64,000 bases of DNA from Numida meleagris (GCF_002078875.1 NC_034411.1:55274486-55338485), one strand, 5' to 3'; numbered from the stretch's first letter, positions 26,633 to 42,000 are shown. Numbers and translations are program-made. The notes: a model not told the origin generated them from the letters alone.

Positions 26633-29600
26633 ACTTATGGCCAATCACGAGCATCAGCGTTTCACTCCAGTAAGATGCACTGGGAGCATGCACGCTCTCA
26701 GCACCCCATGGTGGGAAGGGTACCTTCCCCAAGAGCAGGAGGCAATGTCACCACCTTCATTTGAAGTTGAGTGTTGTGGGCATCTGGTCAGGGCCAAAAT
26801 GCTGGTGAAGTGAGGGGCCAGCAGGAGGCGTGGTCCCTCCGCAGCAGCAGATGGAAGCAGTCACTCAGTCCACGCAGAGTCCAGGGACGCACTCCCTGTC
26901 CTTCTTTGCAGCATGTGTGTATCTTCAGAGAGAGGAGGAAGAACTCTTCTGACTACTGCTCCAGCAGTGGGGATGGCAGCACATCCATTGGAGAGCCCAC
27001 TGTACTGCTGCACGAGCCTTGGATTGTACCTGACCACCCATACTGTGAATCTGTGATGTTCTGGAACAGTGCTAGTGTCTGGCAGCAGTGATTAAGGCTG
27101 ATGCCATGCACTACCCTATTTCATCATTCATTTTAAAGGGTAATTTGGCCTTAACCTAGGTCAGGTAGCAACGAGAATCCAGTGATATTGTTAGACTGAA
27201 TCAACAGAAATTTGGAATGAAAAAGATAATCAGCAGCATACGAGCTCTATTTCCTTTCTGGTATAATACCTACATTTTCTGACAGCTAAGTCTGAGGTGA
27301 CTCTGTCAGTCTAAAAAGGGAAGGGAAACCAAGAGGTCTGCTGCCAGGAGAGACCTGTTGGATCAAGCAGTGCAGTATTAGAACGAAAGGAAGGGGCACA
27401 ACTTGGTGAAACTGGAATCTGGAGTGAGGGAGCAAAGAGAAACCTTCCACGCTTGAGCAGAGGTTCTTTTTTGTGGTAAACCCTCTTTGTTTGTGTATGG
27501 CTTGGAAGGAGAGCAATGCCCCAGGCCTTTCAACTGCAAAAATAGAGCTCTATTTGAACGGAACATATGTTATACAGAAGCTGTTACTCAATTTGTTCTG
27601 AAACAGCATGGTATAGTGGGGAAAAAATGAGGCTCAGGACCCAGCTCCTTGGGCAGCAGCAGCACTGCACATGGAGCAGAGCAGGCCTGGTGCAGGGCAG
27701 CACCACTCTGAAACCCACCCATAGAACTGTTTCAGAAATTTGTTCTTTGAAAAATACAGTGCTAACAATGGGGAGCACTTACTGCACATAGAGCTCCATA
27801 TTCCTAACCTGTCGCAGGTCACTTACATTCGAAGCGAGAATGAAGAACATGGTGGGGTGCTGACATCATGCCTTACCTGGAGCAATGCGTCCCTTCCACC
27901 CACTCTTGCCACACAGCAGACAATGTGCTTTCTTGCCTTTACCTTACTGCTAGCAATGAGTATTTCAAAGGCAATTTTGGTGTTTACTTATTTAAAACAC
28001 AACGTGATAAAAACATTAGACAAATTTGATTAATAATAGAGGGTAGGACCGATAAATGTAAACATAGGCAAATAAGTTTATTTTCTTAAGTGACTCATTT
28101 AAGTGTACTAATATGTCAAGAAATAGCAATATGCCTTTCAAAATGATAAAGTAAACCCTATTCACAAAAGAAGCGATTTGCTCTATGTACCTGGTTTACC
28201 TCGAAGGGTGTGGTTACTACAGTGTGTGCCCGGCTGGCAAGGAGAGCGGCTTTGTTCTGTAGCTGCTTTCAAGTGTGTCCTCTGTCTGAAGTGCACCTTT
28301 GCACTGCTTTAGCAGGGAATCCAGCCTGCTGCTTTCCTCCCATTTTTGCTCTTGTAAATGCAAAGTGACCCCACTGATCGGTTTTGATGTACTGTAGGTT
28401 TACTCTGCTGTAAATGAAAGCAGAGCTCAACCTATAGGCCATAGTAGTGTCCATGAGGGTAAACACGTGCTGATGAGTTCAGCCACTTGTACAATGCCGA
28501 ACACAGCAATATCTCACGGACACCCTCTGCTCCAGGTTACCTCTTTTCCCTGTCACACCTCTGGGGAGGCCCAATTCTCCCCTCCTAGCAGATTTTCTCC
28601 CGTCTTGTCCTATTCACCGTGATACACTGGAAGGAAGTACGATGCATTTACTTTGGTTGAATGGAAAGGCTGGGCAGCCTCTTGTCTTGTCAAGTCCATT
28701 GTTTATAAACTTCAGTAATTTCTTATTGTGCTGAGAGGTGTATAAAGAAGATGTGTCTTCTGTGGTCCTAAGTCACTGATGGAGGTCTTTCTTAGCGATT
28801 TCCTCTAATAGGTTAACCTATTATTAAGCCCATCTTGTAGGCTTGTCATGGTCACACAAAACCCTGTTCCCCACTCTTAGTTCATTATCATCTTACAGTA
28901 TTCCAACCGTTTATGTGCTTACATTCTTATATCCCTTTCAAACCTTCTGAGTACCATGAAGAGGAATCAGCCCTTTCCTTCTATTTTACTTTTCCTTTAC
29001 AGTTTCTCTGTTGCTGTGTATTCTAATGTAGGCCACATGGTAAAACTTTTCAGTTCCCACTGTATTTGTTTTCTATCTTCAGGCCCAATGTCACTCCTTT
29101 TTGTAGTAATCAGTAGGAGGTGCCAAAAGACTATTGAGAAAAGTAATATTTCCAGGTCAAGACAACATTAATCACCTCCATTTTATACCTTGCAACCCCT
29201 GTTACACACTGCTGTTTAAGAGCTGGTCAGATTAAGCTGGCAGTAACCTCGTGTATACAAATAATGCTGTACTCCTTCCTGACTTTCTTGTGCCCCTAAG
29301 TGCCTCCATCCCATCCAGCTAAACTTCTTTCATGTCACACCATCAGCTTTGAAATAAATTTACTGGATCCTAATTAGAAGACTAAGTATTTGAAGAGGTG
29401 ATCGCTTTTCCTTTACATAACTTTGAAGCAATCCCTGTGTTATTTTTGAGTATTTGTGACCAACAGACCTTGTGTATTTTTTTCAAAAGCACATTCACAA
29501 AATGCTTTTTTTACAAGAACATTGTAAATTGCTTGCAACATTGCATCTGCATTCATCCACATGCACTGGTTTTCCAGTGTTTTAAGTGCTTCGGAGACCT

Positions 29601-30712
29601 GTAGAAATATTTCATGAGGTGTATAGTATATGTTCATCAGCCGCACTCAGAAACTTGCAGTGTGAGAGCTCAACTAGATAGGAAAAGGACAGCCAAAGGT
29701 GTTGAGCAGGCGGCATGCTCAGCTTTTTGAGCAGAGGGCACCTGAACAGGGGCTGGGCACTTGTTTTCCTTTAGGGATCTGAGCCTCGGTGGCTGAATTT
29801 GACAAGGAGTTACTCCAGGATCCAGTGACATCAGTGAATAGAAAAGCAGGCCTGCTGCAGGACTGGTTTGCTGCAAGCATTTGTTTTTTGTAGTTCCCTT
29901 GTGCATAACTACAAAGATGAATTGTGAAAATGAAAACAGTTTTAGAAGACAGGTGTCAAAATGGAATTTTCTGTGCTTTCCTTTACTTCTCCCTTCAGTG
30001 AAGGCTGGTGAGTTATATAGAAAATGATACTTGGAAGATTCTTTCATACATTTCTTATTTAGATGCCCTAATATCTTGCTGTGCACCCTCTCACACATGT
30101 CAGAGAAGTCATTAACTTCTGCAGTCACACTTCCAGTGCTTTCATTGTGCTCATTACTAATGACAGCACTTTCTGGACACGCTGGTGTTTGTAGCTCTAT
30201 TGTTTATTGTTTGATTACTCTTGTGTTGTACTTCCCGTATGTATCCAGGGAGAATTCCCTTCTCTCTTGTCTTGTTTCTGCTTGCTCTTTCTGTGTATGC
30301 CAATTAATAATGAAGCCTGTGTGTGTGCTTCCTCTCCCTATGGCACAATGTAGTTTTCTCTACCTCTCACTTTTTGTGAAAAGTAGGCCATCTACTGTTG
30401 CTTTCTAGTATGGATTATAGATCGCCCAGCACATGGCCACATTATGCATACAGCTCCAAAGTTGGACTTCAGAATTGGAAAGCATATTCTCCTATGTATA
30501 TGCAGTCACTTTTCCCCAGAGATTTTGCAATGGGAAAATCTCTATAGAAAACTGAAATATTTATTTATTTAGTAGTAACCCATATATTTGAATTATGTTC
30601 CTCACTGAAGTTACAAGGCAAGAGATGGCCAGCTAATGATTTAGACAAGTATTAGTGACAGTTTTTTGTCAGCTTTGCACTATTTTTTTGTTTGGCTTTG
30701 TGTTGGTTGTTG

Positions 30713-30750
30713 TTTTTTTCTTCTTCTTTTTCTTCTTCTTTTTTTTTTTC
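30713..30750. repeat. T-rich / (TTC)n tract
   Basis: T runs interspersed with TTC units on the plus strand. Confidence 0.9.
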
Positions 30751-32664
30751 CTCTGTGTGGTTATGAACAGAAAAGTGACTTTAAAAATTTACTCTTGCAA
30801 ATACACATATGTATTCTCCATATGTCTTCTGACTCATATCTAGATAGTATATTGACGAAAACAAGCTCCAGCGTTGTCAGCACCAAGTACAAAGAGCTGT
30901 GAAGAGGGAGCTGGACCATCGTCTGCCTCTTGTACCAGTTCACCAGTTCGTTTCTGATTTCTCGGTTATTTTTGGAGATGCTACGGAAACTGAGTGTCAA
31001 GAGTGCTTAACTTCTTGGCAGGGGTGAACTTGCTTTGGGAAATATGGTTTGCACTTCAGTTTGATGGGGATATGAGTGCTAGATAAGAATCAGATACAGC
31101 CACATACAGTTTTTCTGATCCATACATTTAGGTTGAAGGTAGATATTTCTTCCTTTCCTTCCTGTGAAAACTGGTGCAGGGACTTGTCGTGCAACATTGT
31201 TATTGGGAAAAAATTTCCTTTACTTAGTCACCTATTAGTCTTAAGTCTGTAATAAAGTATTTACTACTTTGCTCATTAAGAATAAAGCATGAGTGCACTA
31301 ACTTTATTATGCTGAGTTCATTTCTTTGTTTGCTTGCAATCGTGTATAATTTCTTAATGTCTTAACTCTTTTTGTGTTTCTGCAGGGAACTTTCTCTAAA
31401 ATTCTTTATTCCAGTTTCGGGAAATTGCAGTTTTCAAGGATATTCCCTTTTCTCAGTGAGAGGTACAGGTATGATGATAGCTCCACTGGAGAGTCTTTTT
31501 TTTTAAAGTACACCAACTTTATATAAGAAAAAATTACAGAACAATTTCATCTTTTTGAGAAGCTGATTATTTTTAAATTGATCATTAAAAGAGAGGCAGT
31601 CTTGCACCGGGTGCCATTTCTGTGAAAAAGAAAATGAGAAAGGAAGTAGGGAAAAGTACCTCTCATAGCTCTGAAAATGCTACAGCGAAGTGGATCCTTA
31701 GTATTTATGATTAGAAATATGGCAAGTAGAGACAACTCACTTGTCTTAACCATGACAATTAGGGAACCAGCTGAATTGCTGAGAGGTACATATGAATAAA
31801 TAAAGCATCTCTCCTAACTATCTACAACTTGTCAGATGTTGCTTTAATTTGATGAGAAGGCCAATGTCTGCCTATACTCCTGCTCTCTGCCCAAATACAA
31901 CCAGATAAAAGGACAGCTCTTAGGGTGAGGTACTAGAAATACACTGTGGCAACACTTCAACTGGATGTTATTATGGATCTGTGGCAAATAACTTCTTGAC
32001 AGACATGTAGGAACTGCACGATTATACTGGAATGTTTCAGGAATTAACCTCAGATGTCCTAAATCCCAGTGTAGTAGGCCAATGCACACACACACCCCCT
32101 GGGTTAGAAGAAGTGCGTTTCTGGAAGAGTCTGGGCAGAACCAAGAAACATTTTGAATGCTTCTAATGTAAATGAAGAGGCAGTCAACAATGACAGTGTT
32201 TAGATGGGCTATCCCTAGCTTTCAGACTTGGCCAAATGAATGTCAGGAGCAGATTGCACTGCTTAGAGCTGCTGCTTTGGGATGCTTTAAACATGGGCAT
32301 ACTTCACAAGTTTCTTTGATTGCACACCTGTGGGGGATAAAAACATTCCACTGAATTCATACATGTTATCTATATTTTTACAATTTGAGCTACCAGTGGT
32401 TGGTCTTGTAGCGAATCATGTAATTTTTTAGCCTCAGATACCTTTAGGCTTTGCAATGTTGCTGTTACTGTTTAAATGTGCAATTGTAGCCACCCTTGGC
32501 AGCTGTAGGATTTTCTGTAGAAACATTTTTATGCTGAGACAAATTTTCTTATGAGTTTGCAGGAGGACTTTTACTCCTCATCTAAATTTCCATCTAAATC
32601 TAAATGGTTCAGAGACCAATGGATATTGTCATAATATAGCCTATACAATCTCTTTCTTCTATAA

Positions 32665-32680
32665 ATGGATGGATGGATGG
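32665..32680. repeat. (ATGG)4 microsatellite
   Basis: Four perfect ATGG units; short. Confidence 0.9.
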
Positions 32681-35360
32681 ACTGACAGGTGACAGAGATT
32701 TTTCAAGAGTCAGTCACTGAGAATGCAAATGCTTCCCCGTGGAGTCTGTTTTATTTAGCTGACAGAACAGGAGCTGATCTGTACGTAACTGTGCCAAGGA
32801 AGGATCATCTTGTCTACACATTTCTTCCAGTCTCTGCCTTTGCTTCAGGATATTGAGGGCTGGTGATAATGCATTGGAAATTATATCTTGCCAAGAAAGC
32901 TTTGAAACCCTGCTCTATAAACCATGGTCCATTTTTTTCTTTATATTAGTTCCTCTGGAATTCCCCAGTAAGAAAGCACACTCTTAACCTTTCCAGTGAC
33001 ATTTCAGTTGTACTTTTCAACCACACAGTTCCTAAGTATTTTGGCTACAACTGTAGCCCAGCTGGCTATTTCTCTCCCTCTAGTGCACAGAGATTGACAC
33101 CCACCCTTCTGGTCTTTCTCAAACAAAGCTGGCATTATCAGAAAATCACCCTTTTTGTACTGCCGTACTCATGTGTAGGTATTCAGAGGTTGTCTGGCTT
33201 TTTCAGCCTTCTATGGAAATAATGTGTTGGTTTTTTTTCAGCAGTTTCTAAAAGCCTCAGGGCCTTCCTGTCTTCTGTTTTCAGTTTCCTTTCCAGGTTT
33301 TAGGGATTACCCTCACTCTTCAGAGGAATATGAATTTTGTTTGTAATTAGTAACTCACTACTGTTCAAAAAGGCAAGATATTTTGTGACTTTGCACTCTA
33401 TCGGGTTCTGGTCAGACAATTGTGTTTTGTTTGTTTTGACTTTCCCAAAGAACAATGGCCTGTAGATTTCCCTGACCCTGTGGTGTCTTTGCTTTCTTCC
33501 ACAGGATAAATATATTTAGATTTTTGTTTCTGTAACAATACCCATTGTTATGAAAACTTATGGTAGGACAATGTCATGCCTGACTTTGCAAAGGCCCAAA
33601 TAGCCTACTAGCAGAAATATTGTGTTAGAAACTACTCATGAAACTTTTTGTCATTTCATATTAGATAGGAAAGAAAGAGAACTGTTCTACACTTTAGTGG
33701 AAAGGAGCAACACCAAGAGTACTTTTTTCCTTTATAAGAAACATCTTTAGGCCGTTTGGTTGATGAAACACTACTCTTCTTATAGAGTGTTGGAAAAAAA
33801 ACAAACACTTTGCATTCCCTTATTTTTTGATACAAATAAGCTGATTGCAGAGAATGAACTCAGAGTTGCTGCAGACAACAGTGAAACTCACAAAAGATTC
33901 ATTTGTAGAATATATGTCTTCATCTGTTCTCATTTCACAGGAGAGCAACATGAAACGCACCAGCTACTTCTTTTTGCAGGCAGAAGATATTCTCCCCTTG
34001 TAGCTATCTCCTGCTCTCTCTGAATTAGTAATGATGATGTAGACCCTGGTTCAAGGAAATACTTTAGCACTTACTAACCTTAAGGAAACACTCAAACCTC
34101 CATGACCTCCTTTTATAATTAATCACACATAGTATAGGAGTACTTAAGACTTGAGCCTTCCTGAATTGGCTTCTTGTGCTGAAAAGTGAGGAAATGTTGC
34201 CAGTATCAGAAGAATGATTTCATAATTAAAAGTATTTGCCAAATGGAGAAATTTTGAAAATAATTTTGAGAATTTGCAGTTTGCAAGTTCTACCCGAGTC
34301 GACGTGAAATACTATATCTTGGGGAAAAAAATGTATCTGCCTGACTGCTCTGGGAGAGTGGTTATTGTTTTAATGCAATTAGTGCACTGCATTCCTCTGA
34401 GGAGTTTGCCAGTTTGAGCTTGGTCTATATGCATGCTGTGTTGCTTCATCCTGCAGGACCTGCTACTGTGATGCTCAGATCTCTTGGCTGGTTCTTCCTG
34501 ACCTTGTCAGGAGATGAGCTTTGATGCTCTGCATCACTGCTATCAGAGCATTGCTATCTCTCCAGCATTTTGTCTTCTTTGCCTCACATGTCAAGAGACT
34601 CACTTTCTTCCAATGAACCCTTTGAGCTTCTGCATCAGCTGTATTGGCCTGGCATTACAGCTTTACTGACTATTAGCCTGTGACCTTCACTGGGATGCAT
34701 ACACTAGATCCCGGCAAATGAGATGTGCATTGTCTCCTCTGTTAAATGCACTTTCAAGGCTAGTTCTTCCCACCGACCTATCAAAGGAGATGCTTGTGAA
34801 TTTTAACTTGGACTGATAAAAAAGATTCTTGTATACTAGCTCTGGCAATAGACTTCAATTTTAAAGCCTGTTTAAAGCTCAAATGCTTACCATGAGTTAG
34901 GAAATCTACTTTCTGGGGTTCATCAGAGCTACCAACACAAGAAATAGAGCCTAAGAAGAATGGCCTGCATGCTCCCTCTTATTGCCTTTTGTTCAGCATA
35001 ATGAAAATGACCTTTCCTCTGGTATTTCCTACATTTTGCATTTCTAGCACATCTGTGGTCAAGATCAGCCTTTAAGTACTGCCTACTGCTTTGATTACAT
35101 ATAGTTGCAATGCCTTTCTGTGGCCTGCTGTTAGCTGGGAATGCTTTTGCAATGTCTGTCTCAAAAACTTTGCTAAGTGCCTGACTTATTAGGGACATCT
35201 CTGTGCGGTTCTTCAGAGTGCCAATGATGTGTGACTAAAAAATCATTCATCAATCCTATTCAGGAATAATAATTACCAGGTTGCCTTACATCTTGGCAAA
35301 TACTTTGCAGAGTCTCTCTTTGGCTGTATTACCAACTCTTGGAGTTGTACTAGGGAACAA

Positions 35361-35382
35361 AGTAGTTAGTTAGTAGTTAGTT
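35361..35382. repeat. 11-bp tandem duplication
   Basis: Two perfect copies of agtagttagtt. Confidence 0.9.
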
Positions 35383-35832
35383 CAGCTTCCTGAGGCTTTC
35401 AAGGGTTTCATCTTTTTTTTTTTTTCCTCCTTGATCAGGAAAACTGTGGTCAGCAAAGAAATGCTCTGCGTTTTCTACTCAGTTGCAGAGTAGGGGATCT
35501 CTCCTTTACCTTTAACTGTCCTTGAGCTAAAACTTGGTAGATACTTGTGAAAATTCCTCTTAGTCTGACTGTTAACTTTGTCAGCATTTTAGTGCTTTGA
35601 AATGCTAAGACCAGGCTTAGTTTTTTGTCTTTACAAAGTTAAAGTTGTAAAAATTGTTTAGCTTGAAATTACACTGGAAAACACATTAGTGAAAACAGTG
35701 TAAAACATAATATTAATGCTATTAATTTCATTCAGTGCGGATCAAATTAATTTAGCTTATCTGTGAGAAAATCTATATGAATTGCACATGGTTTGAATTG
35801 ATTTTACTACATCAGTTTAACTGAAAACAGTG

Positions 35833-35889
35833 TTATAAAACTATGTGTAAAAACTATATATAAAAACCATATGTATAAAAACTATGTAA
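35833..35889. repeat. Imperfect tandem repeat, about 15-bp unit
   Basis: Four diverged units of the form taaaaactatgtg, with variations such as actatata and ccatatg. Confidence 0.75.
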
Positions 35890-36000
35890 CTTCATACAGA
35901 TGAGCCTCTTTGGTGGTAATAATATTATTTACATTTAAATACTGAGTTGTTACTGAGTTAGTAAAAGCTAAATGCCAAACTACCTGGGGAAGGTACAAGA

Positions 36001-39000
36001 TAAAGAGCTAAAACGTAGCTGACTTCAGTGTGTATTGATTAGTTGGTTCTTTCCTGTACTGAGGTTTGGGCATAAAAAACTACAATTTACAAGGCTCTCT
36101 TTAACTTCAGTATGGCAGTTTCAGAGATGGTGGGTGAGGATACATAAAAAATCATGGAGAGGAGGCAAAATGTATAAGTGGTGTCTTAACCAAGTTAGAA
36201 AAAATGTGCATGTGTTTGTATGTATAAGTATATACATTAGATAAGACAAATAGAATTGAGACACAGATGCAGTCCTGAATTTAGTTCTCAGTTCTTTAAC
36301 AGGCCCCTTTCAGAATGTCATATGCCTGCTTCTGTTCATAGCAGCACCAAAAAAGACTTTTCTAATAATCTTAATGAGGGCAGGACAAAACCCATGGCAT
36401 GAAGCATGAAGCTCAGCCCTAGAGAGAATGACTTCAAGAGCAACAGCCAGCAACAAAGCACACAGGTACAACTTCCTCAGGTGCTCAAGGGTCCTCTTGG
36501 AATTGCTGAGGTCACTGTGAGGCTGAGTTTCAGTGCAGAGGACTGCATTACTGCCACGGGCCTGCTGTGTGACCCAAAGCATTTCATTTAGCTTAACTGT
36601 GTCCAGCTTTTGGACTGTTACAAGCGGTAATATTTCCATTCCTTAGAGGATGTTGCAAAAATGAGTCCATTAATGTTCATGAGAGTCACTGAGACGATTG
36701 TGATATAAATCAAATGGAAAGTTACTGAAGCAAAAAGCTCTCTGAGAGAGATCTTTCTTTTAGAACAGTTTCTCCTTCTCCACTTCCTTCTCTCCACATG
36801 GTGGGGGTCGGCAGGGGCAGACACAGCTGTATTGACTTTTCTGATGTCTACAGATTTTTATTAAATAGCAGTGAGGCAACTTTCTAAAAGGGGAGCAATA
36901 TTTATGCCTTTTTTAAAGCCCTCTACATTTTCAGCCTGAGAAAGTTCAACTTGGGTTTTTATATCAGATATTTAGGTCTGTTTCTTCCTGGAACACAATG
37001 CAACACGGAGGATAATGATATCGGTGTCATCCATACAAGGAAGACCTGATTAAAAAAGATGGACTCTTTTTTCATCTGAATTATTCCAAAGTCTTCTCTT
37101 CTGTCACGCTTAATCACCACAAATACCAAGACTATTTGTGAGGAAAACTTCCTTGTTGATTTTTAATGTTCCTATCTTTCTTTTGAGGCTTGAGAGATCT
37201 CAAAATACAAGGAGGGTTGCTAACAGGGGAACATCTGATATATAAAAGCAGAAAGAAAACAAAGTGAGCAGAAATTTGAATGAAGTTTATGTTTTTTTAA
37301 AACAGCTGAGAGAAACATACTGTGCCTTATTTGTTTTTTATTCTCACAGAACACGTTGTACAACAAAACTCAGAGCCTCCGTTGCAAACGATAGTAGTTG
37401 TAGTATTAATATGGACCCTTATCTGAGACCTACTGAAGTCAGTTAAAGACTTCCATTGATTGCAGTGGATATTAGATCAGGCCCCTTCAGAACACATTCT
37501 GGTCAACTCTTGTCCAACCGTTATTTCATAGAGGAGAAATGAGTTTTATCTCCTTTGTGCACTCCAGGCTTCTATCAGCAGAATGCCATCCAAGCAGGGG
37601 ATCCAAGCACAGAAGCCCATGCTGCTCCCCTGGTGAAGTGCATGGGGTGGGACAGCCTTCAGGGAGCATCAACATGACATGTGAGAGAGAAAGGGAGGGC
37701 AGAAAGAGAGAGTGAGGGGAAATAAATCACAGAGAAGTACTGGAAAGTGAAGAGGTAGAGAGGTATGAAAATATCTCTTCAGTTTTTCTAAAAGAAAAAT
37801 AGCCCAGTCATGTTAAGACTTGAGCAGATGGGAAAGTAAAGCTTCATAGCTTTAAAATTTCATATTGTCATACAGCTGTAACACAAAAGAGAGGCTGAAA
37901 AAAGTGAAAAATGTCCTAGCAAGTTTTGGAACAGGAAGGAGGGCATGCCAAATTATTACTGATGTTCAGTCCTTACAGGTGTGCTTTCTTCCTCACTTTG
38001 GTGGGAAATCCCCACATTTAATCTCATAAAAAGCAGCAGAGTGATTGTAAGCAACCTCCTACCTGCTGTCCTTTTCTTCTGCTTTTCAAGCCACAGTGAG
38101 GAAGCAGGAGTTAAGAGCCTGCAGGTTACGGCAGGTGGATGCAGTCACCCGGCCTCGCGTAGCACCAGTGGCAACGGGATGCAGGCTGTTTCATTTTTAC
38201 TTCATTCATATTTTTACTTTTTAGAGCTTTTAAGTTAGCACTAATATGATGTCTGTACTGTGTTTGATATTAGAAGAATAATAACACCTTGTATTGTCAA
38301 GCTGACATCATGTAGCAGGAACATTCCAATATTTAGTGTGTCAATACAGTTGTTCTGATGTTTCCACAGAAACCTTTTGGAATTTGCTTTTTACAGCAAA
38401 TCTCAATATTTTGACTACTTGCCCCAAACTTGGAAATGAAATTTCTTCTTACTTGATGTGATTCTTGTCTCACTTTCACTCCTCTTACCTGCTTGTTCCC
38501 ATCATAATGCTACAGCTGCAAAACCAAGATCAGCTCAGTCCTGTGTACTTGCTCTATAGTCTGAAATAAGAGCAGAAATTTTTTTTTCTCTTTCTGTAGA
38601 AACTCAGATGCCAGGACTCTGACGTAAAAAGAACCTGAGGTAACTGGAAAAATACAAGGCCACAACTTACTCCATACAACGCTGGTGAGACCCCTCTCCT
38701 CCCTTTTCTTTTTTTATTTAACAGAAAGAATGAAAGATGAATAATTAAATGAGATCTGGCAGCAATTATGCAAACATACCACAAGAAAATCTACACTTCA
38801 CAATATTTGGTAGCAACAGACATACACATTGCTACTCCTGTATGTGCAGTGAAAACATAAAACATATTCCTCTAGCTAGTTAGAAAATGTGAATTCTTGA
38901 AGAGCTTTTTCCAAATACTGAGTAAAAAAATCCATATGTTTTAATTCATTTTTCATTATTGTTGTTTTTCACTATTTTTACAACAAATAAAGTACTACAG

Positions 39001-42000
39001 ATGAAGTGTTTGATGATAATGATCTAAACAAGCTAGAAGATGCCTTGAGAAAAAATCTATTAATTACTTTTTATTAATTTACATCTCTTTAGATTTTTAC
39101 AGTGATTAAAGATATAAATAAAGATTTTTCACCAAGGGCCTGATCCAAGGCTTGTGAATGGTAATAGGTGATATCACATTTCTAATAAAACTAATTGGCA
39201 AGGTTTCTCCATCAGAAGCAGCAAGATTTTGAGCCTTATATTTTGAGCTTGAAATTCCAGTTCATGCAAGTACAGCTTGTAAAAAATAATGAACTGAAAG
39301 TTGAGTGGAAATCTTGAAGTACTTGTTCAATTAAATAAAATTGTTTTCATGTGAACATACTAATTTTGGAAAAAAATTTGCAAGAAATTATCAAAATAGT
39401 TTCTCATTTCAATAGTCATATTCTATATATTCATTGTATGAAATACACAGGGCTTTCAGTACTTACTATTTTAGCTTTTTCTATCATAGCATAAGCCAGA
39501 ATCTTAAGGTCTAAAGTGATTATCATGACTTAACCAAAGTAAGCATTTACATCATATTCTAATCTGCAAAAAAAAATCTATTATTGAACATTTCCTCTAA
39601 TTTGGGAGGAAACAAAATGTTGGCATCTCAGAGCCTTGTAGGAGGTGACAGCACTAACTTTGTCACGTTGGCATCCTACTTCATTTGCTCATACGTCTGG
39701 CTTGTTGATAAGTTGTCTTACTGAAGCCACTGGAAATTCTGCTATTGAGTGAAATAGGATAATAGCTATGAACCTTACTTTCTTTTACTTTCAAATATAT
39801 ACACACCTTTCTTAGCTGTTCTTTTTACCTCACTGTCTCCCCTCCCTTTGCCTCTCCACGGGAATCTTGTATTTCATAGGGCTATGGCCATTTCATGTTT
39901 AATCGATCAAGTGCCACATGGTGACCAAAGTGTCTCGCTCCCAGCATGCTCTGTCTCATTGCATTGCCCCTTGGGGTGCCATCTCTCTGTGATTAAAAAT
40001 GTCCCTGTTCTGTTCATGTAAGCTGATTCTGACCAGCCAGGAGGAAGGACAAAAGAGGAAGGATGCTTGTGTGGTTATGGTGTTAGCCAGAGCCTCTGGG
40101 GATGAAGCTGTATTTCCTGCTTCTGCCACAAATGGCTGTAGTGACCTGGGGCAAATTACTTAAAGTGCTGTACAACCCCCTAAAATGGAACATAGGCAGC
40201 AGAAACACCTCAAAAGTCCTGCTTTGGTTGGTGATGGCTTGAAATTCATCAGGCCCTTGAACTTTTCTTTCCATCTATGTGAAAAAATACTGTGGTGTGG
40301 ACAAGAACTAACAGCGCAAGGCCTGGCTCATGCCTGAGCCTGCCTGGCCAAAAAAGCCTTGTCACTGCTCCACCCATCATTCCATGGCCAGGGACACCGC
40401 GTAGCTGGCCAGCTTGCCTGCCACAGGACCACCATGCTGAGTCCCATGAGAGGGCTGCTTGCTGCTGCTCCATAGGGCTGGAGGTGGTGCCCCCATGGCC
40501 GTGGTACTGATCCAGCCTTGGGGAAGAAGAGGCATGAGGCCCTGTCCTGGTGAGTGAGCTTTGATGGCCACTAAATGACTCTCATGCACTGCTTTCTCTA
40601 GCAGTGCATTTTGAAATAAAAACAGTAAATGATGGGGTGTGAGGAGTACCTTCCTGAAGTCCACACTCCAGCACATAGGACTCTGGGGACTGAACAGGAG
40701 GTATACTTCTTGACCTGAGCACTTGTCACCCAACCATCCCATCAGGGGATGTGTCTCCCACATCAGTCATTCCATGGAGTAAATCCATTCCCTCTGAGCT
40801 GCTCTACTTGGCAACGTAGACACAGTGTGGGAATTAAGTGCTTAGAAGTTCAGCTATGTCCGTTTGTGTACCTAGCCTTCAAGTGCTCTTTATCTAAGCT
40901 CCCCACTGAGAAGTGAGGATGACAGAACTTTTCTGTCTTTTCTAGCATTTAGTTACTGGATTTCATCTTGTGGTGTTATCTCACTCGAGTAAAGATTTGA
41001 TGAAAATAAGATATTTTGTCTCCTACAAAGATAAATGTTAGGCCAAATTCTGCACTTAGTTAAATACATAAGGTAACCAAGATCTTAGAGTTGTCTTTCT
41101 CTACTTTGCAAAAAGAGACAGAAAACCCGTTGATCTGTCCCAGATTTCCTTTGCTAAAAGGAAGACAAATACTGTCCTGTTTTTATGCAACAAGATGGCT
41201 GAAGAAGGATGGGAGCTCCACATTCTGTTTTTGGTGTTTTATGGACTTCTCTACACCTCCCTTTTCATAGGTGTATTTAACTGATACACATTTGACCTCC
41301 TGTCTCACCTCTCTTTGCCACTATCAGGTGGTTAGTCTAACTTCTCCAAAACTGTATTTCTGTCTATACGATTAAAATCTCTGATTTTCATATCCTGAAT
41401 CTCTGTGATCTCTTAAAAAAATACAGCATTTCTTTTGTTAAGAAAAGGGATATATTTTGATCAATGTTAATTAATCTTTGATAAAACTTTGAGAAGACAA
41501 GACAGTTGGAGTTTTTAAGCCCTTGTAGCCAGTGAGGGGGAGCTAGGGATTTTAACAGAGCTGTAAATACAAAAACAGTTTAAGGTGTTTTATCTGACAC
41601 TGCTTTGTCAGATATTCTTTAGCTCCAGAGGTCCAAGAAAACTCAAAAGAAGCTAGTTACGCTTTCTAGATACCAGTCTAAATGATTATAGTTTATTCCT
41701 TGGACATTTGTTGACTGAGACAGATTGAAGATTATACTTCCCTTTGTTTCAGGACTGTAGCATAGATCACGAATAAATAAATTAGATTAAAAACAGCCTT
41801 TTCTTTTTTTTTTTTTTTTTTTTTTTTTTTGTCTATTCCTTACTAGAGAAGATGAGGCCTGTATACTAAGTAACTAGGTAGGTGCATAGAAAAGCAATAT
41901 ATAGTTTCAATACAAAAATGATCATCTCTCTTCAACAACACCCTGTAATATGTGCTTCATCTGGAAGTACACAACAATCTAGAATATGTTGTGATTGTCA

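Larger units (their letters stand above)
26633..36000. other. Intergenic, AT-rich, no gene recognised
   Basis: Likely part of the HBS1L-MYB intergenic interval by synteny with mammals (inference). Contains a T/TTC-rich tract at 30713-30750, an ATGG tetranucleotide repeat at 32665-32680, a perfect 11-bp duplication at 35361-35382 and an imperfect 15-bp repeat cluster at 35833-35889. Open frames are short, with no recognisable domains. Confidence 0.75.

Noticed and set aside
29670..30128. 152-codon minus-strand ORF
   Set aside because: No recognisable family or splice context; consistent with chance in a 40-kb non-coding interval.
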